From: Streptomyces violaceusniger
GTDB lineage: Bacteria > Actinomycetota > Actinomycetes > Streptomycetales > Streptomycetaceae
Direction: 5' to 3'
Length of the DNA stretch: 64,000 nucleotides
NCBI GenBank assembly: GCA_005405945.1
Contig: BJHW01000001.1
Location: 4,030,001-4,094,000, forward strand
Shown: one piece after another, positions 27,542 through 35,962 of the stretch
Numbering within the stretch: the stretch's first letter is position 1
How the letters are laid out: the number at the start of each line of letters is the position of its first letter
Program-made: the position numbers and the translations under genes
Notes under the pieces: model-generated
Seen by the model: only the letters and a program-made list of their open reading frames with translations
Database searches by the model: none
What the model was told of the DNA's origin: nothing

Positions 27542-28211
27542 ATGACCGCGACCCACACGACCCACGCACCCCACGCACCCCACGCACCCCACGCCACCCG
27601 CTATCTCTATCTGACCCGCCACGGCGAGGCCACGCCGGACGAAGGCGCGCTCACGCCCACCGGCCGCCGCCAGGCCACGCTGCTCGGCGAGCGGCTCCGG
27701 GGGTTCCGCTGTCGGCGATCCACCACGGCCCGCTGCCCCGGGCGGCCGAGACCGCCCGGCTGATCGGCGACCAACTCGACGGCGTACCGGCCCATGTCTG
27801 CGAACCGGCCGGGGACTATGTGCCGTACACGCCCCGGAGAGCCGAACTGCCCGCCGATTCCGCCGACTTCCTGCTCGAATTCGTCCATCGCTTTCCCCCG
27901 AAGAGCGCGCCCGCGGCCCGCTGCTGGCCCGCGCCGCCGAGCAGCGCTTCATGGGTCCGGCGGAGGGCCCCGAGGACCGCCATGAGCTGGTCGTGACGCA
28001 CAACTTCCTCATCGGCTGGCTGGTCCGGGCCGTGCTCGACGCCCCGAAGTGGCGCTGGCTCGGCCTCAACCAGTGCAACGCGGCGCTGACCGTCATCCGC
28101 TGTCCCCCGCCCGGCCGCCCGCCCTCGGTGCTCTTCTCCAACGACATGGCGCACCTGCCCGCGCCACTGCGCTGGACCGGCTATCCGCCGGAGCTGCGGA
28201 TCACCTCCTGA
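27542..28211 (+). CDS. histidine phosphatase family protein; two single-base frameshifts
   Basis: ATG 27542 opens a leader with a His/Ala/Pro repeat (THAPHAPHAPHA), then YLYLTRHGEATPDE, where RHGE with His27 is the phosphoglycerate-mutase-like catalytic motif. Adding one G at 27699-27703 and one C at 27895-27899 gives a continuous 223-residue protein: LRGVPLSAIHHGPLPRAAET, VPYTPRRAELPADSADFLLE, LVVTHNFLIGWLVRAVLDAP (second catalytic His in VTHN), ending LRITS. It should dephosphorylate small phosphoesters through a phosphohistidine. Each break lies in a five-base homopolymer. Confidence 0.85.
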
Positions 28212-28269
28212 CCCGGCCCCGTGGCCTCGCGACCCCCTCGACCCCGGGCGGTCGAGCCGTCTTTCCCTC

Positions 28270-28303
28270 GGGGGCCGGACCCGCGCTGTTGGGCCCGGCC
28301 CCC
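28270..28303 (+). terminator. terminator after the histidine phosphatase gene
   Basis: GGGGGCCGG and CCGGCCCCC form a 9-bp perfect stem around a 16-base loop, about 60 bases beyond the stop codon at 28211. Confidence 0.55.
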
Positions 28304-28504
28304 GCCGTGTCCGAGTTACGCAAGCAGCCCAGCAAGCGTGAATAAGGACAGCCATACGCTAGGGCCCGGCACTGACAACGGGGCTCCTCGCCGGGGATGC
28401 GCGGGGTGTGCGCGGCCCCGTGTGCGCCATCCGCCCCGGGCCGAACGCATGAGCGATTCGCCAAGGGCAGAACGTTGTCCCCTTCCCGTCGGGCGCGACG
28501 CTCC

Positions 28505-28519
28505 TACCCTGAGGGGGTG
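28505..28519 (+). promoter_or_regulatory. leaderless promoter of popR
   Basis: TACCCT (28505-28510) lies six bases before GTG 28517, so transcription likely starts at or next to the start codon. TTGTCC at 28475-28480 is too far upstream to be the matching -35. Confidence 0.4.
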
Positions 28520-29110
28520 AGCAGCCACGCGTCGAACCGAGCCTGCGTCATTCCCCTGCGTCCGGCCACCGCCGACCCGGCGCCCCGGGCGGGAGCCACC
28601 GCCGGGGCCGGAGCCCCCGCGGCCGCCCCCGCCCCGGCAACCCCCGCCGTTCCGAGCGGACCGGGCGGACCGGGCAGGCCGGAGCAGCCCGGCCGGGAGC
28701 CGGTGAAGGAGCCCTTGTGGCGGGATGTCGTGGGTGGCGTGCTGCGGCGCGAACGCCTCGCCCAGCAGCGCACGCTCAAGGACGTGGCCGAGGCGGCCCG
28801 GATCTCGATGCCGTACCTCTCCGAGCTCGAGCGGGGCCGCAAGGAGGCGTCGTCCGAGGTCCTCGCGGCCGCCGCCCGCGCACTCGGCCTCGGCCTGGCC
28901 GACCTCCTCGCGATGGCCCAGGGCGAGTTGATCCGGCTCGTCTCCGGCCCGCGGCGGCGCGGCGGCGCGGCGATGTCGGTCACGTCCCTCACGTCCGTCA
29001 CCTCCGCCACATCCATCGCCTCCGACACGTCCGTCACCTCCGCCACGTCCGTCGCGGACCGCGGGGCCCGGCACGCGGGGCGGCAGGGCGACGTACGCCT
29101 GGCCGCCTGA
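28517..29110 (+). CDS. popR: PopR/ClgR-family XRE regulator of clp protease genes
   Basis: A 197-residue protein. A Pro/Ala/Gly-rich N-terminus leads to the helix-turn-helix LRRERLAQQRTLKDVAEAAR with ISMPYLSELERGRKEASSEV, nearly identical to the ClgR/PopR family. The tail is Ser/Thr/Val-rich (TSVTSATS repeats) and ends in LAA. In Streptomyces lividans PopR activates the clpP3-clpP4 operon and is destroyed by ClpP1P2 through its two C-terminal alanines. Here the gene faces a two-gene clpP operon, and the same Ala-Ala end is present. The GTG start is supported by the adjacent -10 box. I base the name on family plus context. Confidence 0.85.
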   Translation: MSSHASNRACVIPLRPATADPAPRAGATAGAGAPAAAPAPATPAVPSGPGGPGRPEQPGREPVKEPLWRDVVGGVLRRERLAQQRTLKDVAEAARISMPYLSELERGRKEASSEVLAAAARALGLGLADLLAMAQGELIRLVSGPRRRGGAAMSVTSLTSVTSATSIASDTSVTSATSVADRGARHAGRQGDVRLAA

Positions 29111-29122
29111 GGCACCGAGCCC

Positions 29123-29728
29123 TCAAAACGCCCTGGCCATCCGCCGACTCAGCACCTCATCGGCGAGCCCGTACGCCACCGCCTCCTCCGCCGTGAAGAC
29201 CTTGTCGCGGTCCATATCGGCGCGGAGCGTGGCGGCGTCGTGGGGCGTATGGCGGGCGAGCACCTCCTCGACCTGCGAGCGGATCCGGAGCATCTCCTTG
29301 GCCTGGAGGCTGAGGTCCGAGACCGTCCCCTGCTGACCACCGCTCACCGGCTGCCCCAGCAGCACCCGGGCGTGCTCCAGCACGAACCGCCGCCCGGGGT
29401 CTCCCCCGGCCAGCAGCACGGCCGCGGTCGAGGCCGCCTGCCCCACGCAGAACGTGGAGATGGGCGCGGACACGAACGTCATCGTGTCGTAGATCGCCAT
29501 CAGCGAGGTGAACGAGCCGCCCGGTGAGTTGATGTAGATCGCGACCTCCTGCTCCGGGCTCGACGATTCGAGGTGGAGCAGCTGCGCGATGACGACGTTG
29601 GCCACGCCGTCGTCGATCTCCGTACCGAGGAAGATGATCCGCTCGGACAGCAGCCTGCTGTAGATGTCGTACGCCCGCTCCCCCTGCGTGGTGCGCTCGA
29701 CGACCGTCGGAATCGTGTACTGCCCCAT
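29123..29728 (-). CDS. clpP4: ClpP-family protease subunit, second gene of the operon (ClpP4-like), catalytic His replaced by Gly
   Basis: A 201-residue ClpP fold protein. The oxyanion region INSPGGS and the nucleophile Ser100 in VGQAASTAAVLL are present. The Asp in DRDKVFTAEEAVAYGLADEV (Asp175) is present. The segment that should read x-x-HQP, with the catalytic His, is VLLGQPVSGG with Gly125. The triad is therefore Ser-Gly-Asp, and the subunit may not hydrolyse peptides by itself. ATG 29728 starts one base after the stop of clpP3 (TGACATG). It probably assembles into a mixed tetradecamer with the active ClpP3 partner and a ClpX/ClpC ATPase. Confidence 0.9.
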   Translation of the reverse strand: MGQYTIPTVVERTTQGERAYDIYSRLLSERIIFLGTEIDDGVANVVIAQLLHLESSSPEQEVAIYINSPGGSFTSLMAIYDTMTFVSAPISTFCVGQAASTAAVLLAGGDPGRRFVLEHARVLLGQPVSGGQQGTVSDLSLQAKEMLRIRSQVEEVLARHTPHDAATLRADMDRDKVFTAEEAVAYGLADEVLSRRMARAF

Positions 29729-29729
29729 G

Positions 29730-30382
29730 TCAGATCCCCATCCTGCGCCGCGTACCGGCGGGGCGTACGTCCGCGAGCGACTCCACGACCCGGTCGACCA
29801 TTCCGTACTCCTTCGCCCGCTCCGGTGTGAACCACCGGTCGCGGTCACCGTCGCGCGAAATGGTCTCCACGCTCTGTCCGGTGTGCTCCGCCGTGATCCG
29901 CTCGATCGACCGCTTCATGAATTCCAGGTTCTCGGCCTGAATCGCGATATCGGCCGCGCTCCCCCGATACCGGCGGAGGGCTGATGCATCATGATGCGGG
30001 AATTCGGCAGTGCGTAGCGCTTTCCCCGCGTTCCCACGGTGAGCAGAAACTGACCCATGCTCGCGGCGAATCCCATGACGAGGGTGGAGACGTCGTTCGG
30101 AATCAGCCGCATCGTGTCGTAGATCGCCAGCCCCGCCGTCACCGAGCCGCCCGGGCTGTTGACGTAGAGGCTGATGTCCGACCGCGGATCCTCGGCCGAC
30201 AGCAGCAGCATCTGCGCACACACCCGGTTCGCGGACACCTCGTCCACCTGCGTGCCGAGAAAGACGATGCGCTGGGTCAGCAGCTGCGCGGCCAGGTGAT
30301 CGTCGAACCGCGTGGGTGCCGTGTCCCCGTCCGCGGCTCGCGGACTCATTGCCGGCTCCCAGCCGGTGGCGAATGTTCCCAT
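29730..30382 (-). CDS. clpP3: ClpP3-like ATP-dependent protease subunit; single-base frameshift
   Basis: With one base restored in the run at 29961-29965 this is a 217-residue ClpP: LLTQRIVFLGTQVDE, YVNSPGGSVTAGLAIYDTM, nucleophile Ser108 in MGFAASMGQFLL, His133 in IMMHQPSAGIGG and Asp in DRDRWFTPERAKEYGMVD. All three triad residues are intact. After the break the second frame continues SAADIAIQAENLEFMKRSIE exactly as expected. ATG 30382 follows GGAGGTCCG. It is the first gene of the clpP3-clpP4 operon, which PopR activates when ClpP1P2 is lacking. The frameshift is probably an assembly error. Confidence 0.9.
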
Positions 30383-30601
30383 CGGACCTCCCTGTGAATA
30401 CCGCGATCCACACCGTCGCGGTCCTTTCACCATCGACCCAATTCGCCCGCACGGTAAGGAATCTCGGCCCGCAGCAGATTCGCCCACGGCAGACCCCGCC
30501 ACTGCGCGAGGGGCGGTCTTGCGGGGGCGTCCCGCCGCTCCCGACACTGCGGGAGGGAAACGAGCCGACAGGGGAAACGAGCCCACAGGGGGGCGCGAAC
30601 A
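30383..30601. promoter_or_regulatory. divergent control region of clpP3-clpP4 and the Mrr-type gene
   Basis: The spacer holds the clpP3 promoter and, nearest the Mrr-type gene, a 17-bp-period tandem duplication: GGAAACGAGCCGACAG at 30556-30571 and GGAAACGAGCCCACAG at 30573-30588. Further palindrome-like CTCCCGACACTGCGGGAG lies at about 30537-30555. One of these could be the PopR site, but I cannot place it by consensus. Confidence 0.4.
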
Positions 30602-31327
30602 ATGACCGTGCGAGGGCGACAGCGAGGACGACAACGACAGCGACGGCGGCGTAGAACGGCATTACGACGGATCAGGGCACGGCTGCGCCGCACGGCCTGG
30701 AGCGGCGGCGCGGTGGCGGCCCTCGCGCTGACCCTGGCCTGGCAGACCGTATGGCCGTACGTCGTCGGGGCGGTCCTCGTCGGCCTGCTCGGCGCCATCG
30801 GCTGGTGGCTACGGAAGACGCATCTGGGCACCGTCGCGCGACACCGCGCCTGGCAGACCGAGCAGGAGAACGCGGCACGTGAGCGGTCCATGGCCGAGGT
30901 GGACGCCATGACCTGGCAGCGGTTCGAGAGTTACGTCGCGGAGCTGTGCCGCCGGGACGGCTGCACCCAGGTCGTCGTCTCCGGGAAGTCGGGCGACCTG
31001 GGCGCGGACGTCATCGGCCGCATGCCGGACGGCCGCCTGCTGGTGATCCAGTGCAAGCACTACGCACCCCATCGCACCGTGCCGAGCGGCGACATGCAGA
31101 AGTTCCTCGGCACCGCGAGGGCCGAACACGGCGCGGACGTCGCGGTGTTCGTCGCCACCTGCGCCTTCACCCGGGAGGCGGAGAAGCTCGCGCTGAAGCA
31201 CGGGATCCTCGCCCTGCACCGGAACCTGCTCGGCGCCTGGGTGCGGGGCGCCACCCTGGAGTCCCTGCTCCCCCTCAACGGCGCGGGCAACGGCCACACC
31301 GTCCGCCGCAGAGCACCGCTGGACTGA
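30602..31327 (+). CDS. membrane-anchored Mrr/restriction-endonuclease-like nuclease
   Basis: A 241-residue protein with a strongly basic start (about 20 Arg/Gln/Lys), two adjacent hydrophobic helices (about 35-70) and a linker. The Mrr_cat domain follows: DAMTWQRFESYVAELCRRDG then GDLGADVIGR with Asp136 and LLVIQCKHYA with Gln150-x-Lys152, the (D-x(n)-E/Q-x-K) PD-type active site. ADVAVFVATCAFTREAEKLA completes the fold. It would cut DNA, perhaps modified foreign DNA, near the membrane. It is transcribed away from the clpP operon. Such TM-Mrr proteins are widespread in actinobacteria, and their role is not settled. Confidence 0.85.
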   Translation: MTVRGRQRGRQRQRRRRRTALRRIRARLRRTAWSGGAVAALALTLAWQTVWPYVVGAVLVGLLGAIGWWLRKTHLGTVARHRAWQTEQENAARERSMAEVDAMTWQRFESYVAELCRRDGCTQVVVSGKSGDLGADVIGRMPDGRLLVIQCKHYAPHRTVPSGDMQKFLGTARAEHGADVAVFVATCAFTREAEKLALKHGILALHRNLLGAWVRGATLESLLPLNGAGNGHTVRRRAPLD

Positions 31328-31366
31328 CGCCCCGCGACCGGCGGGGATCACCGCCTGCCCGGGGAG

Positions 31367-32568
31367 TCACCGCCCCGCCGGGAAGGCCGCGCGACGGCCG
31401 CGACCGACCGTCACCAGTGCGATGAGCGCGAGCACGATCATCCCCAGGGGGAGGACCGATGCGCCGATGCGGTCGACGACGACGGCGCCGAGCGCGCCAC
31501 CCGCGAAGATCGCCAGGTTGAAGGACGTCGTGAGCAGGGCGTTCGCCACGTCGCCGTTCTCGTCGGCGGCTTCTCCGATGGCCGTCTGCAGCTGCGTCGC
31601 CGCGCCGCCGAAGGCGATGCCCCACAGGACGATCGCGAGGAGGGTGAGCACCAGGGACTGCCGGGCGAGGGCGAACGTCGCGCCGGAGACGACGAACAGG
31701 CTCACGCTCACCAGGGTGAGCCTGCGCAGTGCGTGGTCGATGAAGACGCCGGTGATCCAGATCCCCCGAGCGCCGCGACACCGAAGACGACGAGGGCGAG
31801 GTCGGGCCGCAGCGCGAGATGCGTCTGCCGCAGATAGGGGGCGATGTAGGTGTAGAGGAGGTTGTGCGCCAGCATCCAGACGAAGACGACGACGAGGACG
31901 GTCGCCACGCCCGGAATGCCCAGCACCCGGGCGAGCGGCACCCGCGTCTGTGCCCGCTGACCCGGAACGTCGGGCACCAGGAACCATGCGAAGACCATGA
32001 CGACGGCGGTGAGCAAGGACATCGCGGCGAAGGCCCATCGCCATCCGACCGTCGAACCGAGCCAGGCGCCGAGCGGCGTCCCGGCCGAGAGCGCGACCGG
32101 GGTTCCGGTCATGGCGATGGCGAGTGCGCGTCCCGCGTACTCCGGCGCGGCGATACGCCGCGCGTATCCCGCGAGCATGCCCCACAGCAGGCCGGAGAAG
32201 GCTCCCGCGACGAAGCGGGCACCGAGAGCCACGGGGAGCGAGGGCGAGAGGGTGGTGAGGGTGTTGGCGACCAGGAATCCCACCAGCCCGGCCAGGAGCA
32301 GCGGCTTCCGCCGGGCCCCGCGGGTCAGCATGATCGCGGGTATCGCCGCGAGCACCGTTCCCATCGCATAGGCGCTGACGAGCTGACCGGCTCCGCCCTC
32401 CGATACGCCGAGCCCATCGGCGAGTTGGGGGAGCAGCCCGGCCGGCAGCGTCTCGGTCATGATCACGATGAAACCGGTGCACGCCATCACGATCAGCGCC
32501 GGAACGGGAAGCGGCTCGCGTGATCGCGTGGCAGGGGCGTCAGCGGCAGCAGGGAACGTCGAGGTCAT
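31367..32568 (-). CDS. MFS exporter, arabinose-efflux (AraJ/CmlR-like) type; single-base frameshift
   Basis: A 400-residue, 12-helix transporter when one base is restored in the run at 31763-31767. The N-half has FIVIMTETLPAGLLPQLADG, LVSAYAMGTVLAAIPAIML and TRGARRKPLLLAGL (motif A). After the break it continues GGIWITGVFIDHALRRLTLV and AFGGAATQLQTAIGEAADEN to the end at 31367. The type exports drugs or sugars by proton antiport. ATG 32568 follows GGAGGGAT. It stands alone; a TetR gene lies upstream on the same strand. Confidence 0.88.
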
Positions 32569-32586
32569 CGGGGTGGATCCCTCCAT

Positions 32587-32906
32587 CAATTACAGATCGA
32601 TCGATCCGATATTGACGAGCGATGACGGGATCCGTCAAACTGGATCAGTCATTCCGAAAATGGAGGGGGTCTGCGCGGGCGGTGGACCGAGCAAGCCCCG
32701 CCCACCGGGGCCGTGATGCCGGGCGGGCGGGACGGCGGACAGCCGGACGGTGGCCTCGTCGAAGGTCGGGGAGTTCGTCAGGTTGCCCGAACGGTCATGA
32801 GGTCCGAATCCGTCCGGGTGGCCCGCCTGCCACTCCGAGATGGTTCACGTAGCCCGTACGCGCCTGCGGACGCGGATCCCGCAGTCCACGCCGGGCCTCA
32901 CCCCAC
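32587..32906. promoter_or_regulatory. promoter region of the MFS exporter, otherwise empty
   Basis: On the reverse strand TTGACG (32638-32633) and TCAATA (about 32615-32610) are 17 bp apart and form a plausible promoter for the exporter. Tandem GATC units (ATCGATCGATC at about 32596-32606) and two GGATC boxes nearby could be operator parts. The rest, 32650-32906, shows no gene. Confidence 0.4.
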
Positions 32907-33743
32907 TCAGGTGGCGGATGACGGGGCGCCCCCCTGTGTGCTCGGCAGGTGGAGAGCCGTGATGCCGGTGAGGACGAGGTCGATCCCGGCGAGGAACTGC
33001 TCGCGGTCGTCGTGCTCGCGCATCTCTGCCGCGACGGCCCGGATGAACGGATAGTCATCGGGGTCGAGCTCTTCCCAGGCCTTCGACGCGGCGTCGAGGA
33101 ACTCGGCGCGGTCCACGTCGGGCGGGAAGGTGCGGGCGCTCGCGGTGTTGGCGGCGTTCTGGCCGGCGGCGCCGAGGATGTAGTGCACCAGCGCCGAGGT
33201 CGCCGTGAACCAGTGGCCCTCGGGCACGCCCAGGGCGCGGACCTGCCGACCGATGCTTTCGAAGATCCGCGGCGTCACCGACCCCCACGGGCTGCGGGAG
33301 AGCTGGAGGGCGAGCTGCGTGGGGAGCCACGGGTGGCCCTCGATCGCGTCGAACAGGCCGAACGCGACGGCGCGGATCTTGTCCTGCGGCGAGTCCGGGG
33401 GCTCGGCCGGCTCGGTTGACCCAGCAGGCTCGGTTGGCCCAGATGAGCCAGCGGACTCGGCGGGCTCGGCGGACTCGGCGGGCCCGGCGGGCTTCGCAGG
33501 CTCAGCAGGCGCGAGCGACAAGGCGGCGGCGACCACCGCGTCGGTCGCGGCGTCGAGCAGCTCGCCCTTGTTCGCCACATGCCAATAGATCGCCCCGGGC
33601 CCGGTGGCCAGGCGCTCGGTCAGCGCCCGGAAGGTCAGCCCGCCCTCACCGGCCGCGTCGAGCAGTTCGACGGCGGCCTCGACGATGCGCTCGCGGGAGA
33701 GCGCCTCTGTGCGCCGCTGGGGCCGGCGTGTCCGTGGTGCCAT
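32907..33743 (-). CDS. TetR-family repressor with TetR_C-type ligand domain
   Basis: A 278-residue regulator starting at ATG 33743. The helix-turn-helix is RERIVEAAVELLDAAGEGGL followed by TFRALTERLATGPGAIYWHV with the WHV recognition end. It is followed by a Pro/Ala/Glu/Ser-rich tandem-repeat loop (about 85-135), absent from most relatives, and the helical C-terminal domain (FDAIEGHPWLPTQLALQLSR, ALVHYILGAAGQNAANTASA). It is divergent from an FAD monooxygenase gene. The shared spacer carries palindromic sites overlapping the monooxygenase promoter, so it most likely represses that gene and itself. Confidence 0.9.
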   Translation of the reverse strand: MAPRTRRPQRRTEALSRERIVEAAVELLDAAGEGGLTFRALTERLATGPGAIYWHVANKGELLDAATDAVVAAALSLAPAEPAKPAGPAESAEPAESAGSSGPTEPAGSTEPAEPPDSPQDKIRAVAFGLFDAIEGHPWLPTQLALQLSRSPWGSVTPRIFESIGRQVRALGVPEGHWFTATSALVHYILGAAGQNAANTASARTFPPDVDRAEFLDAASKAWEELDPDDYPFIRAVAAEMREHDDREQFLAGIDLVLTGITALHLPSTQGGAPSSAT

Positions 33744-33752
33744 GCCGCCATT

Positions 33753-33804
33753 TTGACATGACTGGAGCGTTGTTCCAACATGGAGCGGCGTTCCAGTACT
33801 GGAA
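33753..33804 (+). promoter_or_regulatory. monooxygenase promoter overlapped by TetR-type operators
   Basis: TTGACA (33753-33758) is a perfect -35, 17 bp from CAACAT (33776-33781). Two related 15-bp imperfect palindromes, TGGAGCGTTGTTCCA (33763-33777) and TGGAGCGGCGTTCCA (33781-33795), sit at an 18-bp spacing. The second runs into the perfect palindrome TTCCAGTACTGGAA (33791-33804). Occupancy would block the promoter. Confidence 0.65.
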
Positions 33805-33868
33805 TCGCATACCAGCGAGGTTGCCCGGACCGGCACCGGACGGCCTCGATTCCGAAGGAGTACTCACG

Positions 33869-35011
33869 ATGCGCACTCCCGTCACGATCATCGGCGCCGG
33901 ACTCGGCGGCCTCACGCTCGCGCGCGTCCTGCACGTCCACGGCATCCCGGCCACCGTCTACGAGGCGGAGGCCTCCGCGACGGCGCGTTCGCAGGGCGGG
34001 ATGCTGGACATCCACGACTACAACGGCCAACTGGCCGTGCGGGCGGCCGGTCTGATGGACGAGTTCCACGGCCTCGTCCTGGAGGGCCGCCAGGCGATGC
34101 GGGTCCTCGACCGCGAAGGGACCGTCCTGTTCGAGAAAGCCGACGACGGCACGGGTGGACGCCCCGAGGTGCAACGCGGCGAGCTGCGACAGATGCTGCT
34201 CGACTCGCTCCCGGACGGCACCGTCCGGTGGGGCCACAAGGTCAGCGGGGCGCGCGCCCTCGGCGACGGCCGCCACGAGGTGACGTTCGCCGATGGCGGC
34301 ACCGTCGTCACGAGCCTGCTGGTCGGCGCGGACGGCGCGTGGTCACGGGTCCGGCCGCTGCTGTCCACCGCCACACCCGAGTACACGGGTCTGTCGTTCG
34401 TCGAGACATACCTGTACGACGCCGACACCCGGCACCCCGCCGCCGCGAAAGCCGTTGGCGGCGGGTCGATGATGGCGCACGCGCCGGGCAGGGCGATCCA
34501 CGCGCACCGGGAGAGCGGCGACACCCTGCACACCTACGTATTGCTCCCCAGGACGCAGGACTGGTTCGCCGCGATCGACTTCACCGACGCCGCCGCGGCC
34601 ACCGAGCGGATCGCGCGGGAGTTCGACGGCTGGGTGCCGGAGCTCACCGCGCTGATCGCCGACGCCGACACCCCGCCGGTCCTGCGCCCCCACTACGCCC
34701 TGCCGATCGAGCACCGGTGGGACCGGGTGCCGGGGGTGACCCTGGTCGGCGACGCCGCCCACCTCACGGCGCCGAACGGCGAAGGCGCCAACCTGGCCAT
34801 GCTCGACGGCGCCGAACTCGGCAAGGCCCTCGCCACGCACCCCGACGACGTCGAGGCCGCGCTCGCCGAGTACGAGCGGGCCATGTTCCCCCGCAGCGCC
34901 GAGGTCGCCGCCGAAGGCGTCGGCAGCGACGAGCTCATGTTCGGCGACGACGCGCCCCACGGCCTGGTCAGCGCGTTCAGCGAGTTCATCGGAAAGGATC
35001 ACGCCCAATGA
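33869..35011 (+). CDS. FAD-dependent aromatic monooxygenase (TetX-like)
   Basis: A 380-residue group A flavin monooxygenase. ATG 33869 follows GAAGGAG. FAD motif VTIIGAGLGGLTLARVL, the RGELRQMLLDSL region that contacts NAD(P)H, LLVGADGAWSRVR (DG motif) and LVGDAAHLTAPNGEGANLAM (GD motif) are all present. The proportions and motifs match the TetX subgroup, which hydroxylates tetracyclines and other polycyclic or phenolic compounds. A divergent TetR gene and operators suggest inducible expression by such a substrate. Resistance to a specific drug cannot be claimed from sequence. Confidence 0.9.
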   Translation: MRTPVTIIGAGLGGLTLARVLHVHGIPATVYEAEASATARSQGGMLDIHDYNGQLAVRAAGLMDEFHGLVLEGRQAMRVLDREGTVLFEKADDGTGGRPEVQRGELRQMLLDSLPDGTVRWGHKVSGARALGDGRHEVTFADGGTVVTSLLVGADGAWSRVRPLLSTATPEYTGLSFVETYLYDADTRHPAAAKAVGGGSMMAHAPGRAIHAHRESGDTLHTYVLLPRTQDWFAAIDFTDAAAATERIAREFDGWVPELTALIADADTPPVLRPHYALPIEHRWDRVPGVTLVGDAAHLTAPNGEGANLAMLDGAELGKALATHPDDVEAALAEYERAMFPRSAEVAAEGVGSDELMFGDDAPHGLVSAFSEFIGKDHAQ

Positions 35012-35065
35012 CCGTGTGACCGCCGTAGGTTGAGCGAGTGGCGACTACCGCACTGCTATGAGCTC

Positions 35066-35587
35066 CTACTCCCCCTCGGGCTCGAAGTCCTCCACGAAGT
35101 AGCTGTCGTGCCGGATCCGAAACCGCTTGAGTTCCTCGCCACCGCGCTGGGTCATCTCCGCGACCCGCTCGAAGTACTCCTCGCGCGGGGCGCCCGGGGA
35201 GAAGAGCAGGAGCATGGACATGGGCTCATCGGTCACGTTCTTGAAGGCGTGCAGACCACCGACCGGTACGTACAGGAAATCGCCCTCACGGCCCGTGACC
35301 CACCTCTCGCCGTTGTAGAGCTCCAGCTCGCCGGAGAGAATGTAGAAGGACTCCGACATCGCCTTGTGGAAGTGCGTCTTGGCTCCGGCGGCCCGCGCCC
35401 CCAACTCCACCTTGTACAGCCCGAATTCGCCGCCGGTCGACTCGTTGGTGGCGAGGTAGTGCGTAGCGCCGCCACCGGGCGAGGAGATGTCCGGCGGGGT
35501 ACGGGCCGGGCGAAAGGCCGCGTTCACCTCGCCCTTGTCGCCGTGGTAGCGGGGCTCCGGGTATTCGAGGAATTCCGGGTACGACAT
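35066..35587 (-). CDS. cupin-domain protein
   Basis: A 173-residue protein starting at ATG 35587, preceded by GAGAGGAG. A single cupin barrel: motif 1 region KTHFHKAMSESFYILSGELE (His-x-His...Glu metal ligands) and motif 2 GDFLYVPVGGLHAFKN (His). Such cupins act as dioxygenases, isomerases or sugar-binding proteins, and the function here is open. It is convergent with the monooxygenase and divergent from the cold-shock-like gene. Confidence 0.88.
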   Translation of the reverse strand: MSYPEFLEYPEPRYHGDKGEVNAAFRPARTPPDISSPGGGATHYLATNESTGGEFGLYKVELGARAAGAKTHFHKAMSESFYILSGELELYNGERWVTGREGDFLYVPVGGLHAFKNVTDEPMSMLLLFSPGAPREEYFERVAEMTQRGGEELKRFRIRHDSYFVEDFEPEGE

Positions 35588-35709
35588 GATGCGCTCCTCT
35601 CCGCGGGTCTCACCAGCATGGTGGCTCCCGCCCCTGGAACGCGGCATCGGGCGCGCGGACGGATATAAATACGGAGACGCGACCGGACCGGGCCCGTAGG
35701 GTCCATCCC

Positions 35710-35940
35710 ATGGTGATTGCGACTGTCCGCGAGTGGAGCGACGAGGAGGGGTGGGGCGTGCTCGATTCCCCCGAGACTCCCGGCGGCTGCTTCGGCCACT
35801 TCTCCGACATCCAGATGACGGGCCTCCGCACGCTGTCGCCCGGACAGCGGGTGGACCTCACATGGGAAGCCCCCGGCTTCAAACAGGACGGGTACGACTA
35901 CCGCGCGGTGAGCATCGTGCCCCGGCCTGCCGAATCCTGA
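35710..35940 (+). CDS. cold-shock-domain-like small protein
   Basis: A 76-residue single OB-fold. MVIATVREWSDEEGWGVLDS corresponds to RNP1-like strand one, CFGHFSDIQMTG to the FVHFS motif, and QRVDLTWEAPGFKQDGYDYR to the last strands. It is a diverged relative of CspA/CspB with Trp/Gly in place of the usual GFGF, close to the Streptomyces Sc7-like group of larger cold-shock proteins. It probably binds single-stranded nucleic acid. Confidence 0.8.
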   Translation: MVIATVREWSDEEGWGVLDSPETPGGCFGHFSDIQMTGLRTLSPGQRVDLTWEAPGFKQDGYDYRAVSIVPRPAES

Positions 35941-35962
35941 TAGCGGCACACCGGATCGGGTA

